A stretch of DNA of 6,346 nucleotides. Source: an uncultured Oscillospiraceae bacterium. GTDB lineage: Bacteria > Bacillota > Clostridia > Oscillospirales > Oscillospiraceae. This document shows, piece by piece, positions 1-5,843 of the stretch; the first letter of the stretch is position 1; the number at the start of each line of letters is the position of its first letter. The notes under the pieces were generated by a model. That model was not told where the DNA came from. It saw nothing but the letters and a program-made list of their open reading frames with translations, and searched no databases. A program made the position numbers and the translations under genes. Location: NCBI GenBank assembly GCA_934635545.1, contig CAKTZN010000102.1, forward strand, positions 1 through 6,346, given 5' to 3'.

Positions 1-319
1 TGTAGACCTGCACCATGTTGATGAGGCTGCGCACCTCGTCCTTCACCACGTCAAGGCCGATGTAGCTGTCCAGCTCCGAGAGCAGATCCTCCATCTTCTC
101 CGGCGGCGGCAGCTCCTCCTTGGGCTCCGCCTCCTTCTGGCCGGTGGATACGGCGGCCTTCTTTTCGCTCTCTCCGCCGGAGGGCGCTTTGGGCGCGGCA
201 GGGGTCTGGGGTGCGGCAGGGGCACCCCAGAAATCGCTGTTCATCCGCTTGATGCCGTTTTCCGTCATGGAGCGGATCACATCCAGTTGCTGTAGGATGA
301 TCTTATCCTTCTGATCCAT
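1..319 (-). CDS. AAA+ ATPase, CbxX/CfqX-SpoVK-like, N-terminal part (runs off left edge)
   Basis: The reading frame opens with ATG at 319 and stays open for 106 codons to the left edge, so only the N-terminus is present. Residues 1-30 look helical and charged (starting MDQKDKIILQQLDVIRSM). Residues 32-80 are a low-complexity linker rich in Ala, Pro, Lys and Glu. From about residue 80 the sequence reads SELDSYIGLDVVKDEVRSL, the pattern that begins the AAA+ domain of CbxX/CfqX/SpoVK-type ATPases (L-x-x-I-G-L-x-x-V-K-x-E-V). The Walker motifs would lie beyond the window. The start is supported by AGGAGGT at 326-332, six bases upstream. These ATPases remodel protein partners; the partner here cannot be told. 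It follows the Gx-transporter gene on the same strand after 77 bases, so it may be the last gene of that operon or have its own promoter, which I could not identify. Confidence 0.72.
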   Translation of the reverse strand, partial: MDQKDKIILQQLDVIRSMTENGIKRMNSDFWGAPAAPQTPAAPKAPSGGESEKKAAVSTGQKEAEPKEELPPPEKMEDLLSELDSYIGLDVVKDEVRSLINMVQVY

Positions 320-349
320 TCTGTTACCTCCTGAAAGGGAAGTTTTTGC

Positions 350-371
350 GGGTCGATGTAGGCATCGACCC
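350..371. repeat. Perfect palindromic hairpin element between two minus-strand genes
   Basis: Bases 350-358 (gggtcgatg) and 363-371 (catcgaccc) are perfect reverse complements around a 4-base loop (tagg), giving a 9-bp stem. There is no T-run directly after it on either strand, so it does not look like a standard intrinsic terminator. It lies in the 77-base gap between the Gx-transporter stop and the AAA+ ATPase ribosome binding site. The symmetry and the flanking cccta resemble short intergenic palindromes dispersed in gut Clostridia genomes, but only one copy is in this window, so repeat status is inference. Confidence 0.55.
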
Positions 372-396
372 CTATGTATGGTAAAAATACCGCTTT

Positions 397-927
397 CTAT
401 TTTGTCAGCCGTACATGGGCCATGGCCCGGAACAGGAGCGCCGAGACGAAGCCCGTCAGCGTTCCCGTCACCAGCGACACCGCCAGCAGAAACGGCAGAT
501 AGCCCAGCACCATAGTATTGCCCAGAGTGATGACCGCCGCCGCCATCTGGCCCAGGTTATGGGCCGCCGCGCCGCCGATGGACACGCCGTAGATACTGAG
601 ACGGCGGCAATGCTTCAGGCCGATCATCACCAGCATAGCGGTAAGCCCGCCCAGCAGGGAGAACAGCAGCGCCGACACATTCCCGGCAAAGAGGCTGCCC
701 AGGCCGCAGCGGGCCAGCAGGATCACCAGCGCCGGGGCCGCCCCCAGCTCATACAGGGCGAACACCGTGACGATGTTGGCAAGGCCCAGCTTTACGCCCG
801 GCAGCGGCACCACCAGCGACACGGGGAACAGGTTCTCCAGTGTGCTGAGGCCCAATGCCAGCGCCGTCAGCACGGCGCACAGGGCGATATGCTTCGTTGT
901 CCAATGCATCTTCTTCATGGCCGTCAC
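397..927 (-). CDS. Gx transporter family / heptaprenyl diphosphate synthase component I family membrane protein
   Basis: This is a very hydrophobic protein of 176 residues from the GTG at 927, with about five membrane helices. Family features visible are PLPGVKLGLANIVTVFALYE (41-60), the small-residue helix LLARCGLGSLFAGNVSALLF (70-89) and GGAAAHNLGQ (118-127). The length fits the family (about 165-180). Databases often name the family heptaprenyl diphosphate synthase component I, but the fold resembles a membrane transport component like ECF S subunits and no prenyltransferase motif (DDxxD) is present. The GTG start makes a GTGA overlap with the TGA of the upstream NusG-II gene, suggesting coupled translation. 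An ATG at 918 (MKKMHW) is an alternative start, since GGTGA lies five bases before it. Its place after apbE and a NusG-II gene suggests a role in the same flavin or redox module; the substrate is unknown. Confidence 0.85.
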   Translation of the reverse strand: MTAMKKMHWTTKHIALCAVLTALALGLSTLENLFPVSLVVPLPGVKLGLANIVTVFALYELGAAPALVILLARCGLGSLFAGNVSALLFSLLGGLTAMLVMIGLKHCRRLSIYGVSIGGAAAHNLGQMAAAVITLGNTMVLGYLPFLLAVSLVTGTLTGFVSALLFRAMAHVRLTK

Positions 928-1328
928 CCCACGATCACGTCAGGGCCGTCGGCGGAAGCCGCGCCCTCCAGATGGATCACCACCTGGGCGGGGAGACAGA
1001 CGATGGACTGTCCCGCCCGGCGGATGTGGCCGGTATGGACGCAGTCCTGGGTGGGACAGTCGCTGTCCGCCACCCACACGCCGTCCCCGTCGGCGGATAC
1101 GACCAGCGTATAGCCGTTGTGGGAGACGGTGGTTTCCGTAAAGTCCTTCAGGGCGACACGCTGCGTCTCCCGGCCGCCGGTGGAGATGACCACCGTCACA
1201 TCCCCCGACTGGGTCTTGGGCAGGTAGAACCACAGCGCCACGGCCACCGCCAGCAGCGCCACGATCGCCGCCACGACGGCGTCATAGCGGTTGAATTTCA
1301 GTTCAGGCCGCGAGGAGTTGGTAGTCAT
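924..1328 (-). CDS. NusG domain II-containing membrane-anchored protein
   Basis: The protein has 134 residues. After a short basic cytoplasmic start (residues 1-15) there is one membrane helix at about 16-36, then an extracytoplasmic domain. The diagnostic motif is SDCPTQDCVHTGHI (89-102) followed by GQSIVCLPAQVVIHL (106-120), with cysteines at 91, 96 and 111; this is the NusG domain II (NusG_II) signature of small stand-alone Firmicutes proteins, not the transcription factor NusG itself. The biochemical role is not established. These proteins recur beside ApbE, Rnf-type complexes and Gx-transporter proteins, so a part in extracytoplasmic electron transfer is inferred. The ATG at 1328 lies inside the end of apbE (26-base overlap) and is supported by GGAGGG at 1337-1342, eight bases upstream. 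Its TGA overlaps the GTG of the next gene. Confidence 0.88.
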   Translation of the reverse strand: MTTNSSRPELKFNRYDAVVAAIVALLAVAVALWFYLPKTQSGDVTVVISTGGRETQRVALKDFTETTVSHNGYTLVVSADGDGVWVADSDCPTQDCVHTGHIRRAGQSIVCLPAQVVIHLEGAASADGPDVIVG

Positions 1329-2331
1329 AGCCGCTGCCCTCCGTCTCGTTGAAGCAGTCCGCCAGGCCGGGCGTATACAGCACCCGACCGTCCGCCGTCA
1401 CCAGCACCATATCGAAGGTGCCCTGCTGCCGCCAGAAGTCCACGGCGGCAGCCTCGCCCATGACGTACAGGGCGGTGGAATAGGCGTCGGCCATGGTGCC
1501 GGTGCCGCCGTCATCCCGGCGGGTGACGATGGAGACGCTTAAAAGTCCGCTGTCCACCGGATAGCCGGTGGCGGGGTCGATGATATGCTGATACACCGTG
1601 CCGTCCGGCGCAGTGAAATAGCGCTGATAGCCGCCGGAGGTCACCACAAAGGCGTCCGACAGGCGCAGGGTACAGGCGTAGCCCTCGGTATGGTTGGGAT
1701 CCTGGATGGCCACGTTCCAGAGCTTGCCCTCGGCAGTAGTACCGTGGACGTAGACATTGCCGCCCAGGCTGACGAAGCCGCCGGAGATCCCGCTTTGGGC
1801 AAACAGCTCCGCCACCTTGTCGGAGGCATAGCCCTTGCCGATGCCGCCCAGGTCGATGGCGCAGCCCTCGTCCAGCGCAGCGGTGGTGCCGTCCAGCCGG
1901 ACATGGCCGCTGCCCACCAGGGGCAGCAGGGCGTCGATCTCCTCCTGCGCGGGGACGCGGGGACTGTCGGTGGTGATGCCCCACAGCGCCACCAGGGGCG
2001 CGATGGTCACGTCGAAGGCGCCGCCCGTCACCGCACTGTATTGCAGCGCGGCGCTCAGCAGCTCTGCCGTGTCGTCGCTGAGCCGGGCGGTGCCGTTGGC
2101 ATTCAACTGTGCCACGTCGCTGGTGTCGATGGTGCGGCTCAGTTCCTGCTCCAGGGCGTTGATCTCATTGGAGCAGCTTTGCAGCACCGCCGCGCCGCCG
2201 TCGCCGATGGCCACCAGGGACATATAGGTATCCATGGCGAAGATGTCCAGTGTCTCGGTCCTGGGCGCACCGCACCCCACCAGGGAAAGGGCCGTCAGGC
2301 AGGCCAGCAGCAGGCAGGTCAGCTTTTTCAT
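1303..2331 (-). CDS. apbE: FAD:protein FMN transferase, lipoprotein
   Basis: ApbE transfers FMN from FAD to a Thr or Ser of target proteins (for example FMN-binding domain proteins and Rnf/Nqr subunits) outside the cytoplasmic membrane. The 342-residue protein starts with a lipoprotein signal: MKK, a hydrophobic core at 4-19 and the lipobox LVGC ending in Cys20. Family motifs follow in order: MDTYMSL (33-39), GGAFDVTIAPLVALWG (103-118), DLGGIGKGYASD (160-171), SLGGNVYVHG (188-197), SGGYQRYF (232-239), HIIDPATGYPVDS (249-261) and TMADAYSTALYVMG (279-292). The last holds the D-A-x-S/T segment associated with metal and substrate binding. Length and all blocks look intact. The ATG overlaps the recR stop as ATGA, and the 3' end overlaps the next gene by 26 bases, so expression is probably operon-coupled. 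No recognisable target protein is in the window. Confidence 0.95.
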   Translation of the reverse strand: MKKLTCLLLACLTALSLVGCGAPRTETLDIFAMDTYMSLVAIGDGGAAVLQSCSNEINALEQELSRTIDTSDVAQLNANGTARLSDDTAELLSAALQYSAVTGGAFDVTIAPLVALWGITTDSPRVPAQEEIDALLPLVGSGHVRLDGTTAALDEGCAIDLGGIGKGYASDKVAELFAQSGISGGFVSLGGNVYVHGTTAEGKLWNVAIQDPNHTEGYACTLRLSDAFVVTSGGYQRYFTAPDGTVYQHIIDPATGYPVDSGLLSVSIVTRRDDGGTGTMADAYSTALYVMGEAAAVDFWRQQGTFDMVLVTADGRVLYTPGLADCFNETEGSGYDYQLLAA

Positions 2332-2927
2332 AGCTCACGCCGCCCTTCCAGGGCACGCATCAGCGTGGCGTCGTCGGCGAATTCCAGATGGCCGCCCACG
2401 GGGATGCCGTAAGCCAGGCGGGTCACACGGACGCCGAAGGGCTTCAGCAGCCGGGCGATGTACAGGGCGGTGGCCTCCCCCTCGGTGTCGGGGTTGGTGG
2501 CCATGATGACCTCGCTGACGCCGCCCTGGGCCACCCGGTCCAGCAGGGACTTGATCTGGAGATCGTCCGGGCCCACATGGTTCATGGGGGACAGCACGCC
2601 GTGGAGCACATGGTAATGACCGTTGAACTCGCGGCTGCGCTCGATGGCCAGCACGTCGCGGGGATCGGCCACCACGCAGATGACCGTCTCGTCCCGCTTG
2701 GGGTCGGCGCAGATGGGGCACAGGCCGCCCGCCGTCAGGTTGCGGCACACGGGACACAGCGTCACGCCCCGCTTGGCCTCGACAATGGCGCGGGCGAAGT
2801 CCTCAGCCTCCTCCATGGGCAGGTTCAGCACATGGAAGGCCAGGCGCTGGGCGGATTTGCCGCCGATGCCGGGCAGGCGGGCAAACTGCTCCACCAGCTT
2901 TTCAAGGGGCGCGGGAAAGTATTCCAT
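2328..2927 (-). CDS. recR: Recombination mediator protein RecR
   Basis: RecR works with RecO (and RecF) to load RecA onto SSB-coated single-stranded DNA in gap repair. The 199-residue protein has full family length and architecture: a helix-hairpin-helix LPGIGGKSAQRLA (18-30), a zinc finger with Cys58, Cys61, Cys70 and Cys73 (CPVC and CPIC pairs), a Toprim domain from about 81 with VICVVADPRDVLAIE (82-96) and ATNPDTEGEATALYIA (143-158), and the C-terminal TRLAYGIPVGGHLEFADDAT (169-188). The start ATG at 2927 follows the rpe stop by four bases, with GAGGT seven bases upstream. The usual recR neighbours dnaX and ybaB are not adjacent; instead it sits between rpe and apbE. The TGA overlaps the apbE ATG. 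Confidence 0.97.
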   Translation of the reverse strand: MEYFPAPLEKLVEQFARLPGIGGKSAQRLAFHVLNLPMEEAEDFARAIVEAKRGVTLCPVCRNLTAGGLCPICADPKRDETVICVVADPRDVLAIERSREFNGHYHVLHGVLSPMNHVGPDDLQIKSLLDRVAQGGVSEVIMATNPDTEGEATALYIARLLKPFGVRVTRLAYGIPVGGHLEFADDATLMRALEGRREL

Positions 2928-2931
2928 GGGT

Positions 2932-3576
2932 TCAACCTCTCAGTTCTTTGATGCGCTGGGGGATATCCGCCGCCTTATAGACGGCGCTGCCGGCCACCAG
3001 GACGTTGGCTCCGGCGTGGATGCACTGATGGCAGGTGTTGGCGTCCACGCCGCCGTCCACCTCCAGCTCACACGCGGGGTTCATGGCGTCGATATAGCCG
3101 CGGATGGTCTGCACCTTGGGCATCATGTCGGCCATGAACTTCTGGCCGCCGAAGCCCGGCTCCACCGTCATCACCAGGATGATGTCACACTCGCTGATAA
3201 AGGGCAGCACGGCGCTGGCAGGAGTCTTGGGCTTCACCACCACGCCGGCCTTCTTGCCCTTGGCGTGGATAAGCCGCAGGGCCTCGTGGATGTTCTCTTC
3301 GGTGTCCGCCTCCACATGGCAGGTGATGATGTCGCCGCCGGCGTCACAGAACTGCTGGACGTACCGCACGGGGCGGTCGATCATCAGGTGGACGTCCAGG
3401 GGCAGGCTGGTGGTGGGGCGGATGGACTTCACCACGGGGATGCCGATGGTGATATTGGGGACGAACAGGCCGTCCATCACGTCCACATGGACGTAATCGG
3501 CGGTGGAGATGCGTTCGATATCACGCTGGAGGTTGGCGAAATCCGCCGACAGGATAGAGGGTGCGATCTTGATCAT
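2932..3576 (-). CDS. rpe: Ribulose-phosphate 3-epimerase
   Basis: Rpe interconverts D-ribulose 5-phosphate and D-xylulose 5-phosphate in the cytoplasmic pentose phosphate pathway. The 214-residue protein is of normal length and is a TIM barrel with all family blocks: IAPSILSADFANL (4-16), VHVDVMDGLFVPN (29-41), DVHLMI (61-66), VMTVEPGFGGQ (135-145), EVDGGV (172-177) and VLVAGSAVY (192-200). By family comparison His30, Asp32, His63 and Asp174 are the metal ligands, with Asp32 and Asp174 acting as the acid/base pair. I place the start at ATG 3576 (MIKIAPS), because AAAGGAG lies at 3584-3590, seven bases upstream; the in-frame extension to 3618 (MPRRRNR...) has no family similarity. It is the first gene of the operon and has a strong promoter and a structured leader of about 143 bases. 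Confidence 0.96.
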   Translation of the reverse strand: MIKIAPSILSADFANLQRDIERISTADYVHVDVMDGLFVPNITIGIPVVKSIRPTTSLPLDVHLMIDRPVRYVQQFCDAGGDIITCHVEADTEENIHEALRLIHAKGKKAGVVVKPKTPASAVLPFISECDIILVMTVEPGFGGQKFMADMMPKVQTIRGYIDAMNPACELEVDGGVDANTCHQCIHAGANVLVAGSAVYKAADIPQRIKELRG

Positions 3577-3719
3577 GGAGGCGCTCCTTTCGCCGCACCG
3601 GTTCCGGCGGCGCGGCATATGATGCAGTAAGCGGCGCGAAGTTCCCCGCAGGGCCCTCCGCCGCTTTTCAGATAGGGGGCCGGTGGGGTTGACCCGCCGG
3701 CTCCCAGTGTGCTTCTAAC
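3577..3719 (-). promoter_or_regulatory. GC-rich structured 5' leader of the rpe operon
   Basis: If transcription starts near 3719, rpe has a leader of about 143 bases holding three predicted hairpins. Hairpin A (about 3675-3705) has a GCCGG/CCGGC outer stem (3679-3683 with 3697-3701) and an inner GGG/CCC. Hairpin B pairs 3629-3636 with 3659-3666, a perfect 8-bp stem (AAGCGGCG/CGCCGCTT) with a 22-base loop. Hairpin C pairs 3591-3596 with 3607-3612 (6 bp, 10-base loop) and ends one base before the AAAGGAG ribosome binding site (3584-3590). The GCGGCG/CGCCGC arms of B and C could pair with each other, so alternative folds are possible. I do not recognise a known riboswitch class. Regulation is inference. 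Confidence 0.45.
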
Positions 3720-3725
3720 TGATTT

Positions 3726-3754
3726 ATTATAGCAATTCCCCCGTTGGATTGCAA
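3726..3754 (-). promoter_or_regulatory. Sigma-A-type promoter of the rpe operon
   Basis: On the minus strand a consensus -10 box TATAAT (3726-3731) lies exactly 17 bases downstream of TTGCAA (3749-3754), which matches the -35 consensus at four of six positions. Predicted transcription start is near 3719. A perfect TTGACA also lies further upstream (3775-3780), but only a weak -10 candidate (TATTGC) is at suitable spacing. The surrounding AT-rich stretch (about 3715-3880) contrasts with the GC-rich genes, as expected for a promoter region. Confidence 0.75.
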
Positions 3755-3825
3755 TAAAGAGTTCCCGTTTGCCTTGTCAATATGGACAAAATTTTGACCA
3801 ATCTGTTAATTTTCCCGATGTACCC

Positions 3826-3854
3826 TTTACCTTTTGGGAGTTTTCCGCTAAAAT
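3826..3854 (+). promoter_or_regulatory. Probable promoter of the plus-strand zinc-ribbon gene
   Basis: TTTACC (3826-3831, four of six matches to the -35 consensus) and TAAAAT (3849-3854, five of six matches to the -10 consensus) are 17 bases apart. Transcription would start near 3861 and give a 36-base leader to the ATG at 3897. A perfect 8-bp palindrome AGTATACT (3868-3875) lies just after the predicted start and could be an operator, but this is only a pattern. The gene is divergent from rpe and the two promoters share this AT-rich intergenic region. Confidence 0.5.
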
Positions 3855-3896
3855 ACTTTGTCGTATTAGTATACTCAAGGAAATCGAGGCGGAGTT

Positions 3897-4325
3897 ATGA
3901 GTTTCTTTCAGCGTCTGCGCAACGGACTGAGCCGGTTTATGTATGGCCGCAACGGCGCCGACCAGTTGGGGCTTTGCATCATCTGGGCGGCCATCCTGCT
4001 GGACATCGTCAGCATGCTGGCGAAGAAGGTGCCCCTGCTGTCCGGCATCATCGGGCTTGTCACCACGGCGATGGTGCTGTGGGCGCTGTTCCGGGTATTC
4101 TCCCGGAATCTGGAGAAGCGCCGGGCCGAGAACGCCGCCTTTCTGCAGAAGGTATGGTGGCCGCTGAAGCGGCGGTTCAACAGCGGGCGGCAGCAGCGGA
4201 TGGACAAGGAGCACAAGTACTTCACCTGTCCCAACTGCAAGACCGTGTGCCGCGTGCCGGTGGGCAAGGGCAAGATCGTCATCACCTGCCCCAAGTGCCG
4301 CCACGAGATCCGTGGAAAGAGCTGA
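3897..4325 (+). CDS. Small membrane protein with C-terminal zinc ribbon, function unknown
   Basis: The protein has 142 residues. A basic amphipathic N-terminus (1-21) is followed by two probable membrane helices at about 22-42 and 48-68, joined by a short loop (AKKVP). Next is a strongly basic cytoplasmic segment (70-107) and a zinc ribbon with two CxxC pairs: FTCPNCKTVC (Cys111, Cys114) and VITCPKCRHEI (Cys131, Cys134), separated by RVPVGKGKI. An extra Cys118 lies between them. Proteins of this kind occur in Clostridia as conserved hypotheticals; I cannot assign a function. The ribbon could bind metal or mediate protein contact. GAGG at 3886-3889 is seven bases before the ATG. It is the only plus-strand gene, monocistronic, bounded by its own promoter and a strong terminator. 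Confidence 0.85.
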   Translation: MSFFQRLRNGLSRFMYGRNGADQLGLCIIWAAILLDIVSMLAKKVPLLSGIIGLVTTAMVLWALFRVFSRNLEKRRAENAAFLQKVWWPLKRRFNSGRQQRMDKEHKYFTCPNCKTVCRVPVGKGKIVITCPKCRHEIRGKS

Positions 4326-4336
4326 CAAAGTGTTAT

Positions 4337-4371
4337 AAAAAATCGGTATCCTTTCGGATACCGATTTTTTT
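4337..4371. terminator. Bidirectional intrinsic terminator between convergent genes
   Basis: A perfect 10-bp stem (4342-4351 ATCGGTATCC with 4356-4365 GGATACCGAT) has a TTTC loop and is flanked by an A-run (4337-4341) and a T-run (4366-4371). The A and T runs can extend the stem and also supply a U-tract for transcripts from either side. It ends the plus-strand zinc-ribbon gene (stop at 4325) and the minus-strand ABC ATPase gene (stop at 4379). Confidence 0.93.
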
Positions 4372-4378
4372 ATGGATT

Positions 4379-5128
4379 TTACAGCACCTTCGACAGGAAA
4401 TCCTGCAGGCGGGGATCCTGCGGGTGGTCGAACAGGTCGGCGGGCGCGCCCTCCTCCAGGATCTTGCCGTCGGCCATGAACACCACGCGGTCAGCCACCT
4501 CGCGGGCGAAGCCCATTTCGTGGGTGACAACGGCCATGGTCATGCCGTCCTTGGCCAGATCACGCATAAGATCCAGCACCTCGCCCACCATTTCGGGGTC
4601 AAGGGCGGAGGTGGGCTCGTCAAACAGCATGACCTCCGGATCCATGGCCAGCGCGCGAACGATGGCGATACGCTGCTTCTGGCCGCCGGAGAGCATGTTG
4701 GGATACTCGTTGGCCTTGTCGGCCAGACCGATACGCTCCAGCAGAGCGGTGGCCTGTGCCTTGGCTTCCTCCGCCGTCTTTTTCTTCAGCGTAACAGGGG
4801 CCATGGTGATGTTTTGCAGCACCGTCTTGTGAGGGAACAGGTTGAAATGCTGGAACACCATGCCCATCTTCTGGCGGTGGAGGTTGATATCCACGGACTT
4901 GTCCGCCAGATCCACGCCGTCAAAATAGATGGCGCCGGAGGTGGGCTGCTCCAGCAGGTTCAGGCTGCGCAGCAGAGTGGATTTGCCGCTGCCGGAGGGG
5001 CCGATGATGGCCACCACCTCGCCTTTATTGATCTTCAGGTTGCAGTCGTTCAGGGCATGGACGGTGCCATGATTGTACTCCTTTACCAGATGCTGCACGG
5101 AAATAAGGACTTTACTGCTTGTCGCCAC
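4379..5128 (-). CDS. glnQ: Polar amino acid ABC transporter ATP-binding protein (GlnQ family)
   Basis: This is the cytoplasmic ATPase that powers amino acid import with the permease encoded just upstream. The 249-residue protein has the full family length and all motifs: Walker [10 protein letters not shown] (43-51), Q-loop Gln93 in [13 protein letters not shown] signature LSGGQKQR (146-153), Walker B VMLFDE (166-171, catalytic Glu171), D-loop SALD (174-177) and H-loop His203 in [22 protein letters not shown] and the ending FLSKVL are typical of the polar amino acid group. I place the start at GTG 5128 ([10 protein letters not shown]), with AAAGGAG at 5137-5143, eight bases upstream; no family-like sequence lies further upstream. 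It overlaps the 3' end of the permease gene by 17 bases. The substrate (glutamine, glutamate, cystine or another) cannot be read from this subunit, so the symbol is by family only. Confidence 0.93.
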   Translation of the reverse strand: MATSSKVLISVQHLVKEYNHGTVHALNDCNLKINKGEVVAIIGPSGSGKSTLLRSLNLLEQPTSGAIYFDGVDLADKSVDINLHRQKMGMVFQHFNLFPHKTVLQNITMAPVTLKKKTAEEAKAQATALLERIGLADKANEYPNMLSGGQKQRIAIVRALAMDPEVMLFDEPTSALDPEMVGEVLDLMRDLAKDGMTMAVVTHEMGFAREVADRVVFMADGKILEEGAPADLFDHPQDPRLQDFLSKVL

Positions 5129-5843
5129 GACGCATTCTCCTTTCGATGGCCTCGATCGCCTTGGAGGCCGGGTAGTTGATGCAGAAATAGACCAACGCGG
5201 CCAGTACATAGGGGGCCAGCGTGATATACGAGTTGCCGGAGACGGTCTGTGCGGTGTACATGATCTCCGCCATGCCCAGCACGGAGCAGATGGAGGATTC
5301 CTTCACCATGGTGACCACCTCGTTGGCCAGGGCGGGCAGCACGTTCTTGATGGCCTGAGGCAGCACCACCAGGCGCATGGACTGCCAGCCGGACAGGCCC
5401 AGGGAGCGGGCGGCCTCGGTCTGGCCCTTGTCCACCGCCAGAATACCGGCACGGAAGATCTCGGCCACATAGGCGGAGCTGTTCAGGGCCAGGGCCACCA
5501 CACCGGGGATAAAGCGGTTGATGGCGATGAAGCCGAACAGCAGCGTGCGGGGCAGCGTGATGTAGTGGAACAGTCCGAAGTAGATGATGGACAACTGCAC
5601 CAGCATGGGGGTGGAGCGGAACACCGCGATGTACGCGCCGGCAAACCATTTGATGGGCTTGACCTTGCTGAGGCGCATCATGGCCAGCAGCAGGGCGGGG
5701 ATCACCGCCAGCAGCACGGAGACCACAGCCAGCAGCAGCGTATATTCAAAGCCTCGGACAAAGGCGGAGCCATACTTGGGCAGGAACGAGAAATTGAAGA
5801 AGTTTGTGTTGTCCATATTCACAAACAGATCATTCCACGACAT
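5112..5843 (-). CDS. Polar amino acid ABC transporter permease (HisM/GlnP family)
   Basis: This is the membrane subunit of the amino acid importer, probably acting as a homodimer because only one permease gene lies beside the ATPase. The 243-residue protein has about five membrane helices, the first at 33-55. Family features include [20 protein letters not shown] (31-50), the [13 protein letters not shown] block (72-84) conserved in His/Glu/Gln/Arg permeases, [20 protein letters not shown] (122-141), and the EAA loop [20 protein letters not shown] (143-162), which docks onto the ATPase. The ATG at 5843 has AAAGGA at 5854-5859, ten bases upstream, rather long but usable. It follows the binding-protein stop by 95 bases containing a hairpin, and its end overlaps the ATPase start. 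Confidence 0.94.
   Translation of the reverse strand: MSWNDLFVNMDNTNFFNFSFLPKYGSAFVRGFEYTLLLAVVSVLLAVIPALLLAMMRLSKVKPIKWFAGAYIAVFRSTPMLVQLSIIYFGLFHYITLPRTLLFGFIAINRFIPGVVALALNSSAYVAEIFRAGILAVDKGQTEAARSLGLSGWQSMRLVVLPQAIKNVLPALANEVVTMVKESSICSVLGMAEIMYTAQTVSGNSYITLAPYVLAALVYFCINYPASKAIEAIERRMRRGDKQ

Noticed and set aside
350..371. Intrinsic terminator after the Gx-transporter gene
   Set aside because: The stem is strong but there is no T-run after it on either strand.
415..1113. Long plus-strand open frame opposite the Gx-transporter and NusG-II genes
   Set aside because: Its product is rich in Gln, His and Arg without any family motif, and it is antisense to well-supported genes; it results from high GC at third codon positions.
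1585..2412. Plus-strand open frame of 275 codons opposite apbE
   Set aside because: Low-complexity Gly/Gln/His/Ala product with no recognisable domain; the opposite strand encodes a complete ApbE.
3577..3618. N-terminal extension of rpe to an ATG at 3618
   Set aside because: The extra 14 residues (MPRRRNR...) do not resemble the family, and ATG 3576 has an AAAGGAG site at ideal distance.
2623..3630. Plus-strand open frame of 335 codons opposite recR and rpe
   Set aside because: It spans two intact conserved genes on the other strand and shows no protein-like motif or good ribosome binding site.
3782..5179. Plus-strand open frame of 465 codons across the zinc-ribbon gene, the terminator and the ATPase gene
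   Set aside because: It runs through a strong bidirectional terminator, is in a different frame from the real plus-strand gene, and is mostly antisense to an intact ABC ATPase.
5129..5209. N-terminal extension of the ABC ATPase to an ATG at 5209
   Set aside because: It lies deep inside the permease gene and adds 27 residues without family similarity; GTG 5128 has a good ribosome binding site and gives the usual length.
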